A DNA stretch of 17,033 nt from Ectothiorhodospiraceae bacterium (GCA_007125455.1 SLDE01000131.1:1-17033), one strand, 5' to 3'; counted from the stretch's first letter, positions 7,413 to 15,522 are shown. Notes: generated from the sequence alone by a model not told the origin. Numbers and translations are program-made.

Positions 7413-7506
7413 CGAGTGTCTACCATCAGCCGCCGCCAATCAATAGGAATATGCACCAAGGACGCCAATACTGGCACTCCCTGTTCGGGCAGCTATGCTT
7501 GGTAGC

Positions 7507-8841
7507 ATGAAACCAATAAACCTCCGCGCCAGCCTACTGCTGTTTTTCATCGCGCTATTGCCTTTGCACAGCGCCGCCAGCGAGCGCCCCCAGGTCTGGC
7601 TGATGCAGATAGATGGTGCCATCAGCCCTGCCAGTGCCGACTACTTTATGAGCACCCTGCGGCGGGCCGAACGGGAGGGGGTCGAACTGCTGGTTTTACA
7701 ACTGGACACCCCGGGCGGACTGGACGCCTCGATGCGCGACATGGTTAAGGCGATCCTGGGCAGCACGGTGCCGGTAGCGACCTTTGTGGCCCCCTCTGGC
7801 TCACGGGCCGCCAGCGCCGGTACCTACATCATGTATGCCAGCCATATCGCCGCGATGGCCCCGGCCACCAATATCGGCTCTTCCACCCCGGTCAGCATCA
7901 GCCCGATGGGCATGGGTGGCGAACAGTCGGAACAACCCAGCGCGATGGAGAAGAAGGTCATCAACGATGCGGTGGCCTACCTGCAGGGGCTGGCCGAATT
8001 GCGCGGACGCAATGAGGCCTGGGCCGAAGAGACGGTGCGCGAGGGAGCCAATCTGGGGGCCAGCGAGGCGCTGGAGCTGGGGGTGATCGACCTCATTGCC
8101 GAGGATCTGGAAGACCTGCTTGCCAGCTTGCACGGGCGGGAGGTCATGCTGGATAGCAGCACCCACAGCCTGCAACTGGCCGATCATCAACTCACCCGGA
8201 TCGAGCCGGGTTGGCGCTATGAACTACTCAGCCTGATCACCGACCCCAATGTGGCCTATATCCTGCTGATGATCGGCCTGTACGGCCTGATCCTGGAGTT
8301 CTACAACCCCGGTATGGGGATCGCCGGGGTGATCGGCATCATCTGTCTGCTATTGGCGGGCTTTGCCCTGCACATGCTGCCCATCAACTACGCCGGGCTG
8401 GCGCTGATCCTGGTGGGCGTGGGGCTGATGGTCGCCGAGGCCTTTAGCCCCTCCTTCGGGGTGTTGGGGATCGGCGGCGTGGTGGCCTTTGTGGCCGGAT
8501 CGATCTTGCTGATGGACAGCGACCTGCCCGGCTATCAGATCTCCCTGCCGCTGATCGGTGCCTTTGCTGCCGCCTCGGCGGCGGTATTCATCTTTGTGAT
8601 CGGCGCTGCATTGCGGGCACGCCAGAGCAAGATTGTGAGCGGCATGGAGGCGATCATCGGTGCCGCAGCCGAGGCACTGGAAGACTTTGATACCCAAGGC
8701 CGGGTGCACGCCCAGGGCGAAAACTGGCATGCCCGCAGTACACAGCCGATCCGGCGCGGCCAGGCCCTGCGCATCACCGCCATTGACGGCCTGACTGTGC
8801 ATGTCGAACCCACCGACGAACAGCATCCCCCTGATAACTAA
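7507..8841 (+). CDS. nfeD: Long NfeD-family membrane serine protease (ClpP class)
   Basis: This 444-aa protein has a signal peptide (residues 1-24, HSAASERP after cleavage) and then a ClpP-like periplasmic protease domain. LDTPGGLDASMRDMV (67-80) is followed by the nucleophile motif SRAASAGTYI, with the likely catalytic serine at S103. A lysine in EKKVINDAVAYLQ (K150 or K149) is the predicted base. Several transmembrane segments span about 249-370, and a C-terminal OB-fold domain (about 375-434) contains LITAIDG-like residues. The family (archaeal PH1510 type) cleaves the C-terminus of its partner stomatin. I chose ATG at 7507 because it directly begins a standard signal peptide; ATG at 7495 would add four residues. 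Neither has a strong ribosome binding site. The slipin gene 91 nt downstream is the classical operon partner. Confidence 0.93.
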   Translation: MKPINLRASLLLFFIALLPLHSAASERPQVWLMQIDGAISPASADYFMSTLRRAEREGVELLVLQLDTPGGLDASMRDMVKAILGSTVPVATFVAPSGSRAASAGTYIMYASHIAAMAPATNIGSSTPVSISPMGMGGEQSEQPSAMEKKVINDAVAYLQGLAELRGRNEAWAEETVREGANLGASEALELGVIDLIAEDLEDLLASLHGREVMLDSSTHSLQLADHQLTRIEPGWRYELLSLITDPNVAYILLMIGLYGLILEFYNPGMGIAGVIGIICLLLAGFALHMLPINYAGLALILVGVGLMVAEAFSPSFGVLGIGGVVAFVAGSILLMDSDLPGYQISLPLIGAFAAASAAVFIFVIGAALRARQSKIVSGMEAIIGAAAEALEDFDTQGRVHAQGENWHARSTQPIRRGQALRITAIDGLTVHVEPTDEQHPPDN

Positions 8842-8845
8842 AGGA

Positions 8846-8895
8846 TTTCGCCACAGAGATCACAGAGCACACGGAGAACATCCTTTGCGGTGAAA
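8846..8895. repeat. CAGAG-type inverted element A (nfeD-slipin gap)
   Basis: The left arm TTTCGCCACAGAG (8846-8858) is matched by an inverted right arm CTTTGCGGTGAAA (8883-8895) at 10 of 13 positions. Between them lie 9-nt period units CACAGAGAT, CACAGAGCA and CACGGAGAA. It can fold as a hairpin in the nfeD-slipin mRNA. It belongs to the same family as the elements at 12265-12377 and 15523-15659. Confidence 0.6.
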
Positions 8896-8932
8896 CACAT
8901 TTCTCGAAACAGTTGGTAAAAGGGGTAACACC

Positions 8933-9694
8933 ATGAACATCTTTCTACTTACCATAGCGGCACTCATCGTCGCCCTGCTCGCCAGCGCGTTTCGCGTGTT
9001 GCGCGAATACGAGCGGGGGGTCGTCTTCATGCTTGGGCGTTTCCACAAGGTCAAAGGGCCAGGGTTGATCATCATCATCCCGATCATCCAGCAGATGGTG
9101 AAGGTGGATCTGCGTACCCTGGTGCTGGACGTACCCTCCCAGGATCTGATCACCCGCGACAACGTCTCGGTCAAGGTCAATGCCGTGCTCTATTTTCGCG
9201 TGATCGACCCGCAAAAGGCGATCATCAACGTGGAGGACTACATGGAGGCCACCGGCCAACTGGCCCAGACCACCCTGCGCTCGGTACTGGGCCAGCACGA
9301 TCTGGACGAGCTGCTCTCTGAGCGCGACAAGCTCAACGATGACATCCAGGAGATCCTCGATCGCCAAACCGACCAATGGGGGATCAAGGTCGCCAATGTG
9401 GAGATCAAACACGTCGACATCGACGAAAGCATGATCCGCGCCATCGCCAAGCAGGCCGAAGCCGAACGCGAACGACGCGCCAAGGTGATCCATGCCGAAG
9501 GTGAACAACAGGCCGCCGGCAAGCTGGTCGAGGCCGCCGAACTGCTGTCACACCAACCCACCGCCATCCAACTGCGCTACCTGCAAACCCTCACCGAGAT
9601 CGCCGGGGAGAAAAGCTCCACCATCGTCTTTCCGGTGCCCTCACAGTTGATGGATACCCTGCAGAAGGTGATGAGCGGCAAACAACAGGAGTAA
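8933..9694 (+). CDS. Slipin (bacterial stomatin/prohibitin-family membrane protein)
   Basis: This 253-aa SPFH-domain protein has an N-terminal membrane anchor at about residues 2-20, then REYERGVVFMLGRFHKVKGPG (start of the SPFH domain) and IIIIPIIQQMVKVDLRT. Stomatin signatures VLDVPSQDLITRDNVSVKVN (64-83) and LRSVLGQHDLDELLSERDKL follow. A charged coiled-coil region QAEAERERRAKVIHAEGEQQA (about 174-194) mediates oligomerisation in the family. The hydrophobic C-terminal tract STIVFPVPSQLM (229-240) is the kind of site NfeD proteases cut. Length is typical of p-stomatin/slipin. The start ATG follows AAAAGGGGTAACACC. Its neighbour upstream is the NfeD protease, the conserved pair thought to act in membrane quality control or microdomain organisation. 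Confidence 0.95.
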   Translation: MNIFLLTIAALIVALLASAFRVLREYERGVVFMLGRFHKVKGPGLIIIIPIIQQMVKVDLRTLVLDVPSQDLITRDNVSVKVNAVLYFRVIDPQKAIINVEDYMEATGQLAQTTLRSVLGQHDLDELLSERDKLNDDIQEILDRQTDQWGIKVANVEIKHVDIDESMIRAIAKQAEAERERRAKVIHAEGEQQAAGKLVEAAELLSHQPTAIQLRYLQTLTEIAGEKSSTIVFPVPSQLMDTLQKVMSGKQQE

Positions 9695-9714
9695 TCTCCC
9701 GCCCTACCGAAGGC

Positions 9715-9740
9715 GTGTTGGAGTGTTTGACAACACTTTT
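9715..9740 (+). terminator. Weak intrinsic terminator after the slipin gene
   Basis: GTGTTG (9715-9720) and CAACAC (9731-9736) form a 6-bp stem with a 10-nt loop, followed by TTTT (9737-9740). It starts 20 nt after the slipin stop. The stem is short and not GC-rich, and it overlaps the -35 box of the next promoter, so strength is doubtful. Confidence 0.35.
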
Positions 9741-9756
9741 GGGCCCAGCGTATATA
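9727..9756 (+). promoter_or_regulatory. Strong sigma-70-like promoter upstream of the wHTH fragment
   Basis: A perfect -35 hexamer TTGACA (9727-9732) is followed 18 nt later by TATATA (9751-9756). The predicted transcript would start near 9763, about 28 nt upstream of the ATG at 9791. It is the best consensus promoter I see in the window and points at the short winged-helix gene. Confidence 0.5.
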
Positions 9757-9775
9757 TCCTTCGCTGCAGTGGAGC

Positions 9776-10009
9776 TTGCTCTGGCAGACCATGACCCCCA
9801 AGCGCTGGCAACTGCTCCGGGCCATGGCCGGTCAGGGTGCCATGAGCATCCGCGGGGCCGTACGCCGCGCCGGACGCGATGTCAAGGGGGTGCATGGCGA
9901 TGTCCATACTCTATTGGATGCAGGTATTCTGGAACGCAGTGCAGACGAGCAAATCATCATTCCATACGATGCAGTCCATGTGGACTTTACCCTGTTCAAA
10001 GCGGCGTAA
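9776..10009 (+). CDS. Shortened HVO_A0114-type winged-helix DNA-binding protein, probably frameshifted
   Basis: The frame encodes MTPKRWQLLRAMAGQG, AMSIRGAVRRAGRDVKGVHG, DVHTLLDAGILERSADEQII and IPYDAVHVDFTLF. This matches the conserved HTH core and C-terminus of small regulators I know as HVO_A0114-family putative DNA-binding proteins, often antitoxin-like. Family members normally have about 30-45 more N-terminal residues including an ISFAS-x-ELLW stretch. Here ISFAAVEL is present in a different frame just upstream (9751-9777), and removing one G near 9778 would join ISFAAVEL to LWQTMTPKRW. The gene thus looks N-terminally truncated with a single-base frameshift. Possible starts are TTG at 9776 or ATG at 9791 (72 aa); neither has a well-spaced ribosome binding site. 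No partner toxin gene is adjacent. It may be a decaying relic or a shortened but still expressed regulator. Confidence 0.6.
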   Translation: MLWQTMTPKRWQLLRAMAGQGAMSIRGAVRRAGRDVKGVHGDVHTLLDAGILERSADEQIIIPYDAVHVDFTLFKAA

Positions 10010-10026
10010 CCAACGCGGAACAAAGC

Positions 10027-10055
10027 TTGCCGTGTACCACCCCATAGGGTATCTT
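10027..10055 (+). promoter_or_regulatory. Promoter with spacer dyad upstream of the metal cluster
   Basis: TTGCCG (10027-10032) and TATCTT (10050-10055) are spaced 17 nt. The spacer and -10 edge contain an imperfect dyad TACC-ACCCCATA-GGGTA. A dyad between -35 and -10 is typical of MerR-family metal regulators, but those usually have 19-20 nt spacing, so the regulator type is open. It lies 28 nt before the ATG of the His/Cys-rich gene, the first gene of the metal-efflux cluster. Confidence 0.4.
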
Positions 10056-10082
10056 GAAACCATCCCGAACGTGGAATGACCC

Positions 10083-10508
10083 ATGCGATACTGGCGCGCC
10101 GCCCTGCTTTTGCTACTTGCTGCCCTGCTGCCCCTGCAGCTAATGGCCGGTCAGTTTGCGCCCTGTCCGCATGAACATGACGTGACTAGCCACGCCGTCG
10201 ATCACCACCATCACCACCACGCGACACATTATGGTACACCCTCCGCGCAGCTCACTGACGGGCATCACACCCTTTGCCCGGACTGCGAGGCGAGTGCCGA
10301 ATCCCGTACCCAAGCCAGCACCACCCACAGCGGCTCATTCCACTGCGACCACTGCCAGTGCTGCCACCCGGCGGTCAGTCCGGCGGTGCCATCATCAAAC
10401 CTGGCGGGGGTCGACCGACAGACAGATCACTGGGTAGCGACCCTCACGCTATCCCATTACTCCCGCAGCATCCCCCCCGGACTTCGTCCTCCCCTATCTC
10501 TCGCCTAG
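10083..10508 (+). CDS. His/Cys-rich exported putative metal-binding protein
   Basis: This 141-aa protein has a cleavable-looking signal peptide (residues 1-22, RYWRAALLLLLAALLPLQLM). The mature part holds CPHEHD (28-33), a run of six histidines (41-46), CPDC (65-68) and a dense cluster FHCDHCQCCH (87-95), and ends SIPPGLRPPLSLA. The arrangement suggests a periplasmic metal chelator or sensor preceding an efflux operon. Similar short His/Cys-rich proteins precede copper or heavy-metal RND genes in many proteobacteria, but I cannot name a family with certainty. Start ATG at 10083 has GGAA about 8 nt upstream. It lies 144 nt before the adaptor gene on the same strand. The metal is unknown; copper, zinc or nickel are all possible. 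Confidence 0.75.
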   Translation: MRYWRAALLLLLAALLPLQLMAGQFAPCPHEHDVTSHAVDHHHHHHATHYGTPSAQLTDGHHTLCPDCEASAESRTQASTTHSGSFHCDHCQCCHPAVSPAVPSSNLAGVDRQTDHWVATLTLSHYSRSIPPGLRPPLSLA

Positions 10509-10534
10509 AGCCAAGCTGTATTACAGCCTGATTC

Positions 10535-10623
10535 TTCACCGTAGAGGCGCAAAGGATGCGTAGTCGATGATCGCTTCGACACCATTGCATCGCCTTGCTT
10601 GTCCTTCACGCCCTGGTGTTGAA
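10535..10623. repeat. Degenerate CAGAG-type inverted element D
   Basis: The left arm begins TTCACCGTAGAGGCGCAAAG (from 10535). The right arm GCCTTGCTTGTCCTTCACGC, with CCTGGTGTTGAA following, has a complement starting TTCAACACCAGGGCGTGAAG, resembling the left arm imperfectly. It fills the gap between the His/Cys-rich gene and the RND adaptor gene, the same kind of position as elements A, B and C. Membership in that family is tentative because the match is poor. Confidence 0.35.
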
Positions 10624-10652
10624 CAACATCTCTTCCATCGGCGAGGATTACC

Positions 10653-12260
10653 ATGTTGCATCTACTTTTACCCGTGTTTCTGGCGGGACTGCTACTGTCA
10701 CCCACCCTGCTGGCCCATGAGGGCCACGACCATGGCGACGAAGCCGGACCACAGATGAGCACTTGGCCGCGCTTCGAGGCCCATAGCGACAGTGTGGAGT
10801 TGGTCGGGGTGCTGCGCCACGGGGCGCTGGACATCTATCTCGATGACTTTGCCACCAACGCACCGATCACCGGAGCCGTGCTGGAGGTCGAGTTGGAGCG
10901 CGAGGAGCGCCTGCTGGCGGTGGCCGAGACAGAGCCCGGCCTTTACCAAATCCATGACCCGGCACTGCACGAGGCAGGGCGCCACACCCTGATCATCCTG
11001 CTCAGCGCCCCCGGTGTCGAAGAGCTGTTGCTGGCCACCCTGGAGGTGGCCGATAACACACAAAGCGAAGCACACGCCCACCTGGAGTGGCAGTGGCCCA
11101 CCGCCATCGCACTCTTGCTCCTGGCCCTGATCCTGCTGTGGCGCGGCACACGCCAGCCCAGTCATGCCGCCCTGCTGTTACCACTGCTGTTGTTGATCCA
11201 GCCGGATCAGGCACTGGCACATGCCGGGCATGACCACGGCGATGAGCCCGCCACGATCATGGGCGACCAACCGACCCGCCTGCCCGATGGCAGCCTATTC
11301 GTGCCCAAGGCCAGTCAGCGCCTACTGGGCATTCGCACCGTGCAGGCCCAACCGCAACGGGTCTCGGTGCCGCTACGTCTGATGGGGCATGTGTTACCCG
11401 ACCCCAACGCCAGTGGGCGGGTACAGGCCGGGCGCGCCGGGCGCATCGAGGCCGGCCCCGACGGTCTGCCCCACCTGGGCCAGCAGGTTCGCCGTGGTGA
11501 CACCCTGGCCTGGCTGCTGCCGGTGGCCGAAACCCTGGAGCTGGGCAGTGGCGAGGCGGATCTGGCCGATCTGGATGGACGTATCGTTCTGCTCACCCGC
11601 CAGCTGGCCCGTCTGGAACGCCTCAGCGGCACCGTCGCCCAACAGGAGATCGACGATGCGCGGATGGAACTGACCAGCCTACAGCGCCGCCGCGCCGCCC
11701 TGGCCAGCGGCCTCTACCAACGCGAACCCCTGCTCGCCCCGGCCGACGGGATTATTAGCCTGGCGCGGGTGAGTGCCGGAGAGGTGGTCGAGTCGCGCCA
11801 AACCCTATTCGAGGTGGTCGACCCTCAGCGGCTGTGGGTCGAGGCGGTAAGCTGGGATCCGACCCTCGCCGCACGGGTGCAAAGCGCCCGTGTAGTACTG
11901 CCAGACGGCAACGTGCTACAGGCCCGCTTCATCGGTGCCGGGGCGCGCCTGCGCCAGCAGGCCATCCCGCTATTGTTTGCCCTGGAAGGTGAGCTATCGC
12001 CACTGCCCATCGACACCAAGGTAGAGGTGCTGGCCGATCAGCCCCTGCAACAGCCTGCGGTGCTGCTCCCACGCGAAGCGGTGGTACGCGGCAGCGATGG
12101 CAGTGAACAGGTCTGGCTACACCACCGCGCCGAAGGCTTCCAGGCGCGGCGGGTCGAATGGCAGCCCCATGATGGCGAACAGATCGCGATCACCCGTGGC
12201 CTCGACGGCGGTGAGCGGGTAGTCACCCAAGGCGCGACCCTGCTCGGGCAAATCAGATAA
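10653..12260 (+). CDS. RND metal-efflux periplasmic adaptor (CzcB/CusB-like) with fused N-terminal domain
   Basis: This 535-aa membrane fusion protein bridges an inner-membrane RND pump and an outer-membrane channel. It has two heads. Residues 1-21 form a signal peptide, followed by HEGHDHGDE (22-30) and a beta-rich domain (about 45-135). A second hydrophobic pair follows (TM at about 149-163 and a signal-like segment at 171-190), leading into HAGHDHGDE (190-198). The adaptor proper then runs to the end: VSVPLRLMGHVLPDPN, a lipoyl half (RVQAGRAGRIEAGPDGLPHLGQQVRRGD split around 257-283), a hairpin helix region (about 300-352), the second lipoyl half LLAPADGIISLARVSAGEVV, and beta-barrel and membrane-proximal domains. 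Adaptors of this class are usually shorter (about 350-420 aa). ATG at 10653 has GAGGA 6 nt upstream. The pump gene lies 142 nt downstream. Confidence 0.9.
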   Translation: MLHLLLPVFLAGLLLSPTLLAHEGHDHGDEAGPQMSTWPRFEAHSDSVELVGVLRHGALDIYLDDFATNAPITGAVLEVELEREERLLAVAETEPGLYQIHDPALHEAGRHTLIILLSAPGVEELLLATLEVADNTQSEAHAHLEWQWPTAIALLLLALILLWRGTRQPSHAALLLPLLLLIQPDQALAHAGHDHGDEPATIMGDQPTRLPDGSLFVPKASQRLLGIRTVQAQPQRVSVPLRLMGHVLPDPNASGRVQAGRAGRIEAGPDGLPHLGQQVRRGDTLAWLLPVAETLELGSGEADLADLDGRIVLLTRQLARLERLSGTVAQQEIDDARMELTSLQRRRAALASGLYQREPLLAPADGIISLARVSAGEVVESRQTLFEVVDPQRLWVEAVSWDPTLAARVQSARVVLPDGNVLQARFIGAGARLRQQAIPLLFALEGELSPLPIDTKVEVLADQPLQQPAVLLPREAVVRGSDGSEQVWLHHRAEGFQARRVEWQPHDGEQIAITRGLDGGERVVTQGATLLGQIR

Positions 12261-12264
12261 ACCC

Positions 12265-12377
12265 CTCAACACAGAGGGCACAGAGGTAAAACATGATGAT
12301 GCACGCTGCATCCGAAAGTGATTCATCAAAATCTGACATCACCCAGATCATTCATACCTCCGCGTGCTCTGTGTTGA
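12265..12377. repeat. CAGAG-type inverted element B (adaptor-pump gap)
   Basis: The left arm TCAACACAGAG...GAGGTA (12266-12288) and the right arm TACCTCC...CTCTGTGTTGA (12355-12377) are inverted and match at 19 of 23 positions, separated by about 66 nt of AT-richer sequence. The left arm contains the 9-nt period units CACAGAGGG CACAGAGGT. It lies wholly between the adaptor stop and the pump start. Confidence 0.75.
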
Positions 12378-12402
12378 CAATCTTTTCCAATGGAGTCACC
12401 AA

Positions 12403-15400
12403 ATGATTGATTCCCTGATCCGCACCAGCCTGCAGCAACGCCTGCTGGTGTTGCTCGGCGCGGCCATGTTGATGGTCTATGGCGCCTTTACCCTGCAACA
12501 GATGTCGGTGGATGTGTTTCCCGACCTCAACCGTCCCACGGTGACCCTGATGACCGAGGCCGATGGCATGGCCCCGGAAGAGGTGGAATCGTTGGTCACC
12601 TTCCCCATCGAGTCGGCGATGAACGGCATGCCGGGGGTGCAGCGGGTACGCTCGGTCTCCGGGGTGGGCCTGTCCATCATCTATGTGGAGTTCGACTGGG
12701 GCAGCGATGTCCACCTCAACCGCCAGCAGGTCAACGAACGCCTGGGGCTGATCCGTGATCAGCTACCGCCCGGCGTGGTGCCCCACATGGGGCCGATCAG
12801 CTCGATCATGGGCGAGATCATGCTGATCGCCCTGCCCGTGGCCGACAATGACCCGATGGCAGTGCGCGAGCTGGCCGACTGGGTGCTACGCCCCCAACTG
12901 CTCACCATCCCCGGCGTCTCCCAGGTGATCGCCATCGGCGGTGAGGTGCGCCAATACCAGGTGCTGCCCGACACCCTGCGCATGGAAGACCTGGCCATCA
13001 CCCTGGCCGATCTGGAACGCGCCCTCAAGGGCTTTGCACAAAACACCAGCGGCGGCTTCCTTGAGCAACGCGCCAGCGAATACCTGATCCGCCACCTGGG
13101 ACGCACCACCTCGCTGGACGACCTGCGCCAACTGGTGGTCGGCCACCGGGACGGGCGGGCGATCCTGCTCGGCGAGGTGGCCGAACTGGGCTTCGGTGCG
13201 CAGGTCAAGCGTGGCGATGGCAGCTACAACGCCGGTCCGGCGGTGATCGTCTCGGTGCAAAAACAGCCCGAGGCAGATACCGTGCGCCTCACCGCCCAAG
13301 TGGAAGAGGCCCTTGCTGCCCTCAGCCGCACCCTGCCCGAGGGCAGCCCGACACCCCAGGTCATGTTCCGCCAGGCCGACTTTATCAGCGCCTCGGTCAA
13401 CAATGTGCAGGAGGCATTGCGCGATGCGGCGATCATCGTCGCCATCGTGCTGTTCCTGTTCCTGCTCAACGGTCGCACCACGTTGATCTCCCTACTGGCG
13501 ATCCCGGTCTCGCTGCTAACCGCCGTACTGGTGTTCCGCTGGTTCGGCCTGTCGATCAACACCATGACCCTGGGCGGCCTGGCGATCGCCATCGGTGAAT
13601 TAGTGGATGACGCCATTGTTGGCATGGAGAACGTACACCGCCGCCTGCGCCAGCGCCTGGCCCGTGGCGGCAGACCCCCGGCCCGCGAATTGCTGGAGCT
13701 GGTAGCAAGCGCCACCGCCGAGGTACGCTCGGGGATCGTCTACGCCACCATGATCATCGTATTGGTATTCGTGCCCCTGTTTCTGCTGCCAGGGCTGGAG
13801 GGGCGCTTATTCACCCCGCTGGGCATCGCCTACATCGTCTCCATGCTGGCCAGCATGATAGTGGCGATCACCCTCACCCCGGTGCTGTGTTACTACCTGC
13901 TGCCGGGGATGAAGCGCCATGTGGAGCGGGACACCCCACTGGTGCGCTGGCTAAAATACTGGGACGAAAGACTGCTGCACTGGTCCTTCAAGCACCCGCG
14001 TACCCTGCTGATCCCCGCCCTGCTGCTGGTGGCGGCCGCCGCCGCCAGCGTGCCCTTCCTGCCGCGCGCCTTCCTGCCCGCCTTTAACGAGGGCACCCTG
14101 ACCATCAACCTGCTGCTGGAGCCCGGCACCAGCCTGGCCGAATCGGATCGGGTCGGTGCCATCGCCGAGGGGCTGATCGCCCAGGTACCCGAGGTGCGCG
14201 CCACCGGACGGCGCACTGGCCGCGCCGAGCTGGACGAACACGCCGAAGGGGTACACTACTCGGAGATCGACGTCGACCTGGCCCCCTCCGAACGCGACCG
14301 CGAGGCGATCATGGCGGCGATCCGCGAACAACTGGCCCCGCTGCCCGGCAATACCAGCATCGGCCAGCCCATCGCCCACCGCCTCGACCACATGCTTTCG
14401 GGGATCCGCGCCCAAGTGGCCGTCAAGGTCTTCGGTGACGACCTGGACACCCTGCGCACCCTGGCCGGGCAGCTGCAGGAGCGCCTGGGCGGGATCGATG
14501 GCCTGGTGGACCTACAGATCGAACGCCAGGTATTGATCCCGCAGCTCAATGTACGCCTGGACTACGCCCGTGCCGCACGCCACGGGGTCAACCCCGCCGA
14601 GGTACTCAGCGCACTGGAGACCCTGGTCGGCGGTGCCCACGTGGCCGAGGTGCTGGACGGGCATCGCCGCTTTGCCGTGGTGTTGCGTCTGCCCGATCAC
14701 CAACGTGGTGCCCAGGCCCTGCGCGAACTCCTGGTGGAGACCCCGGAGGGCCACATCCCGCTGGCACTGATCGCCGACATCGACGAATCCCTCGGCCCCA
14801 ACCAGATCAACCGCGACGACGGTCAGCGCCGTATCGTAGTCTCTGCCAACAGCGACGGGCGCGACATGGCCGCACTGGTGGCAGCGATCCGCCAGGAACT
14901 GGCCACGATGCCGCTACCGCCCGGCTACTTCACCGCACTGGAGGGGCAATTCCAGGCCCAGGAAGCGGCCACCCGCCAGATCACCTGGCTGGCGCTGCTC
15001 TCCCTCACCCTGATCATCGCCCTGCTCTACAGTCGTTACCGCTCGATGGTGCTGACCGGGATCATCCTCGCCAACATCCCGCTGGCACTGATCGGCAGTG
15101 TCGCCGCGCTGGTGTTGTTTGACGGGATCCTGTCGGTAGCCACCCTAGTGGGCTTTATCACCCTGGCCGGGATCAGCGCACGCAACGGCATCCTCAAGAT
15201 CAGCCACTACGTCAACCTGGTCGCCTTCGAGGGCGAGCAATTCGGCAAGGCGATGATCGTACGCGGCTCACTGGAGCGACTCACCCCGGTGCTGATGACC
15301 TCACTGGTCACCGCCTGCGCCCTGATCCCCCTGCTGATCGCAGCGGGAACACCGGGCAAGGAGATCCTCCAGCCACTGGCCCTGGTGATCTTCGGCGGCC

Positions 15401-15510
15401 TGATCAGCGCCACCCTGCTCGACACCCTGCTCACCCCGGTGATGTTCTGGCTATGGGGCAAAAAACCCCTGGAACGACTGGTCGCGCTCAAACGCGACAC
15501 GGCCTATTGA
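12403..15510 (+). CDS. Heavy-metal efflux RND transporter, HME family (CzcA/CusA-like)
   Basis: This 1035-aa inner-membrane proton-driven pump has one N-terminal helix (about residues 12-32, LLVLLGAAMLMVYGAF), then DVFPDLNRPTVTLMTEADGM at the start of the first periplasmic domain. A helix cluster follows at about 335-530, a second periplasmic domain, and a C-terminal helix cluster from about 860. TM4 carries GGLAIAIGELVDDAIVGMEN (391-410), with paired acidic D402-D403 where HME pumps have their proton-relay/selectivity motif. The sequence differs from the CzcA motif (DFG...DG/SAVV) and from CusA (AIGAMVDAAIV). The copper-binding methionines of CusA appear not to be conserved by hand alignment, so copper(I) is not supported. 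ATG at 12403 has GGAG with a 7-nt spacer; an upstream frame extension to 12364 runs through element B and is unlikely. No outer-membrane partner is encoded in the window. Confidence 0.95.
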   Translation: MIDSLIRTSLQQRLLVLLGAAMLMVYGAFTLQQMSVDVFPDLNRPTVTLMTEADGMAPEEVESLVTFPIESAMNGMPGVQRVRSVSGVGLSIIYVEFDWGSDVHLNRQQVNERLGLIRDQLPPGVVPHMGPISSIMGEIMLIALPVADNDPMAVRELADWVLRPQLLTIPGVSQVIAIGGEVRQYQVLPDTLRMEDLAITLADLERALKGFAQNTSGGFLEQRASEYLIRHLGRTTSLDDLRQLVVGHRDGRAILLGEVAELGFGAQVKRGDGSYNAGPAVIVSVQKQPEADTVRLTAQVEEALAALSRTLPEGSPTPQVMFRQADFISASVNNVQEALRDAAIIVAIVLFLFLLNGRTTLISLLAIPVSLLTAVLVFRWFGLSINTMTLGGLAIAIGELVDDAIVGMENVHRRLRQRLARGGRPPARELLELVASATAEVRSGIVYATMIIVLVFVPLFLLPGLEGRLFTPLGIAYIVSMLASMIVAITLTPVLCYYLLPGMKRHVERDTPLVRWLKYWDERLLHWSFKHPRTLLIPALLLVAAAAASVPFLPRAFLPAFNEGTLTINLLLEPGTSLAESDRVGAIAEGLIAQVPEVRATGRRTGRAELDEHAEGVHYSEIDVDLAPSERDREAIMAAIREQLAPLPGNTSIGQPIAHRLDHMLSGIRAQVAVKVFGDDLDTLRTLAGQLQERLGGIDGLVDLQIERQVLIPQLNVRLDYARAARHGVNPAEVLSALETLVGGAHVAEVLDGHRRFAVVLRLPDHQRGAQALRELLVETPEGHIPLALIADIDESLGPNQINRDDGQRRIVVSANSDGRDMAALVAAIRQELATMPLPPGYFTALEGQFQAQEAATRQITWLALLSLTLIIALLYSRYRSMVLTGIILANIPLALIGSVAALVLFDGILSVATLVGFITLAGISARNGILKISHYVNLVAFEGEQFGKAMIVRGSLERLTPVLMTSLVTACALIPLLIAAGTPGKEILQPLALVIFGGLISATLLDTLLTPVMFWLWGKKPLERLVALKRDTAY

Positions 15511-15522
15511 TGAAAAAAACAT

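Noticed and set aside
7466..7483. GCCA-N4-TGGC palindrome upstream of nfeD as a LysR-type operator
   Set aside because: Only four base pairs per arm, a chance-level match, and no LysR gene is nearby.
12364..12402. Upstream extension of the RND pump frame by 13 residues
   Set aside because: It runs through the right arm of inverted element B and lacks a ribosome binding site. ATG at 12403 has GGAG at correct spacing and a family-like N-terminus.
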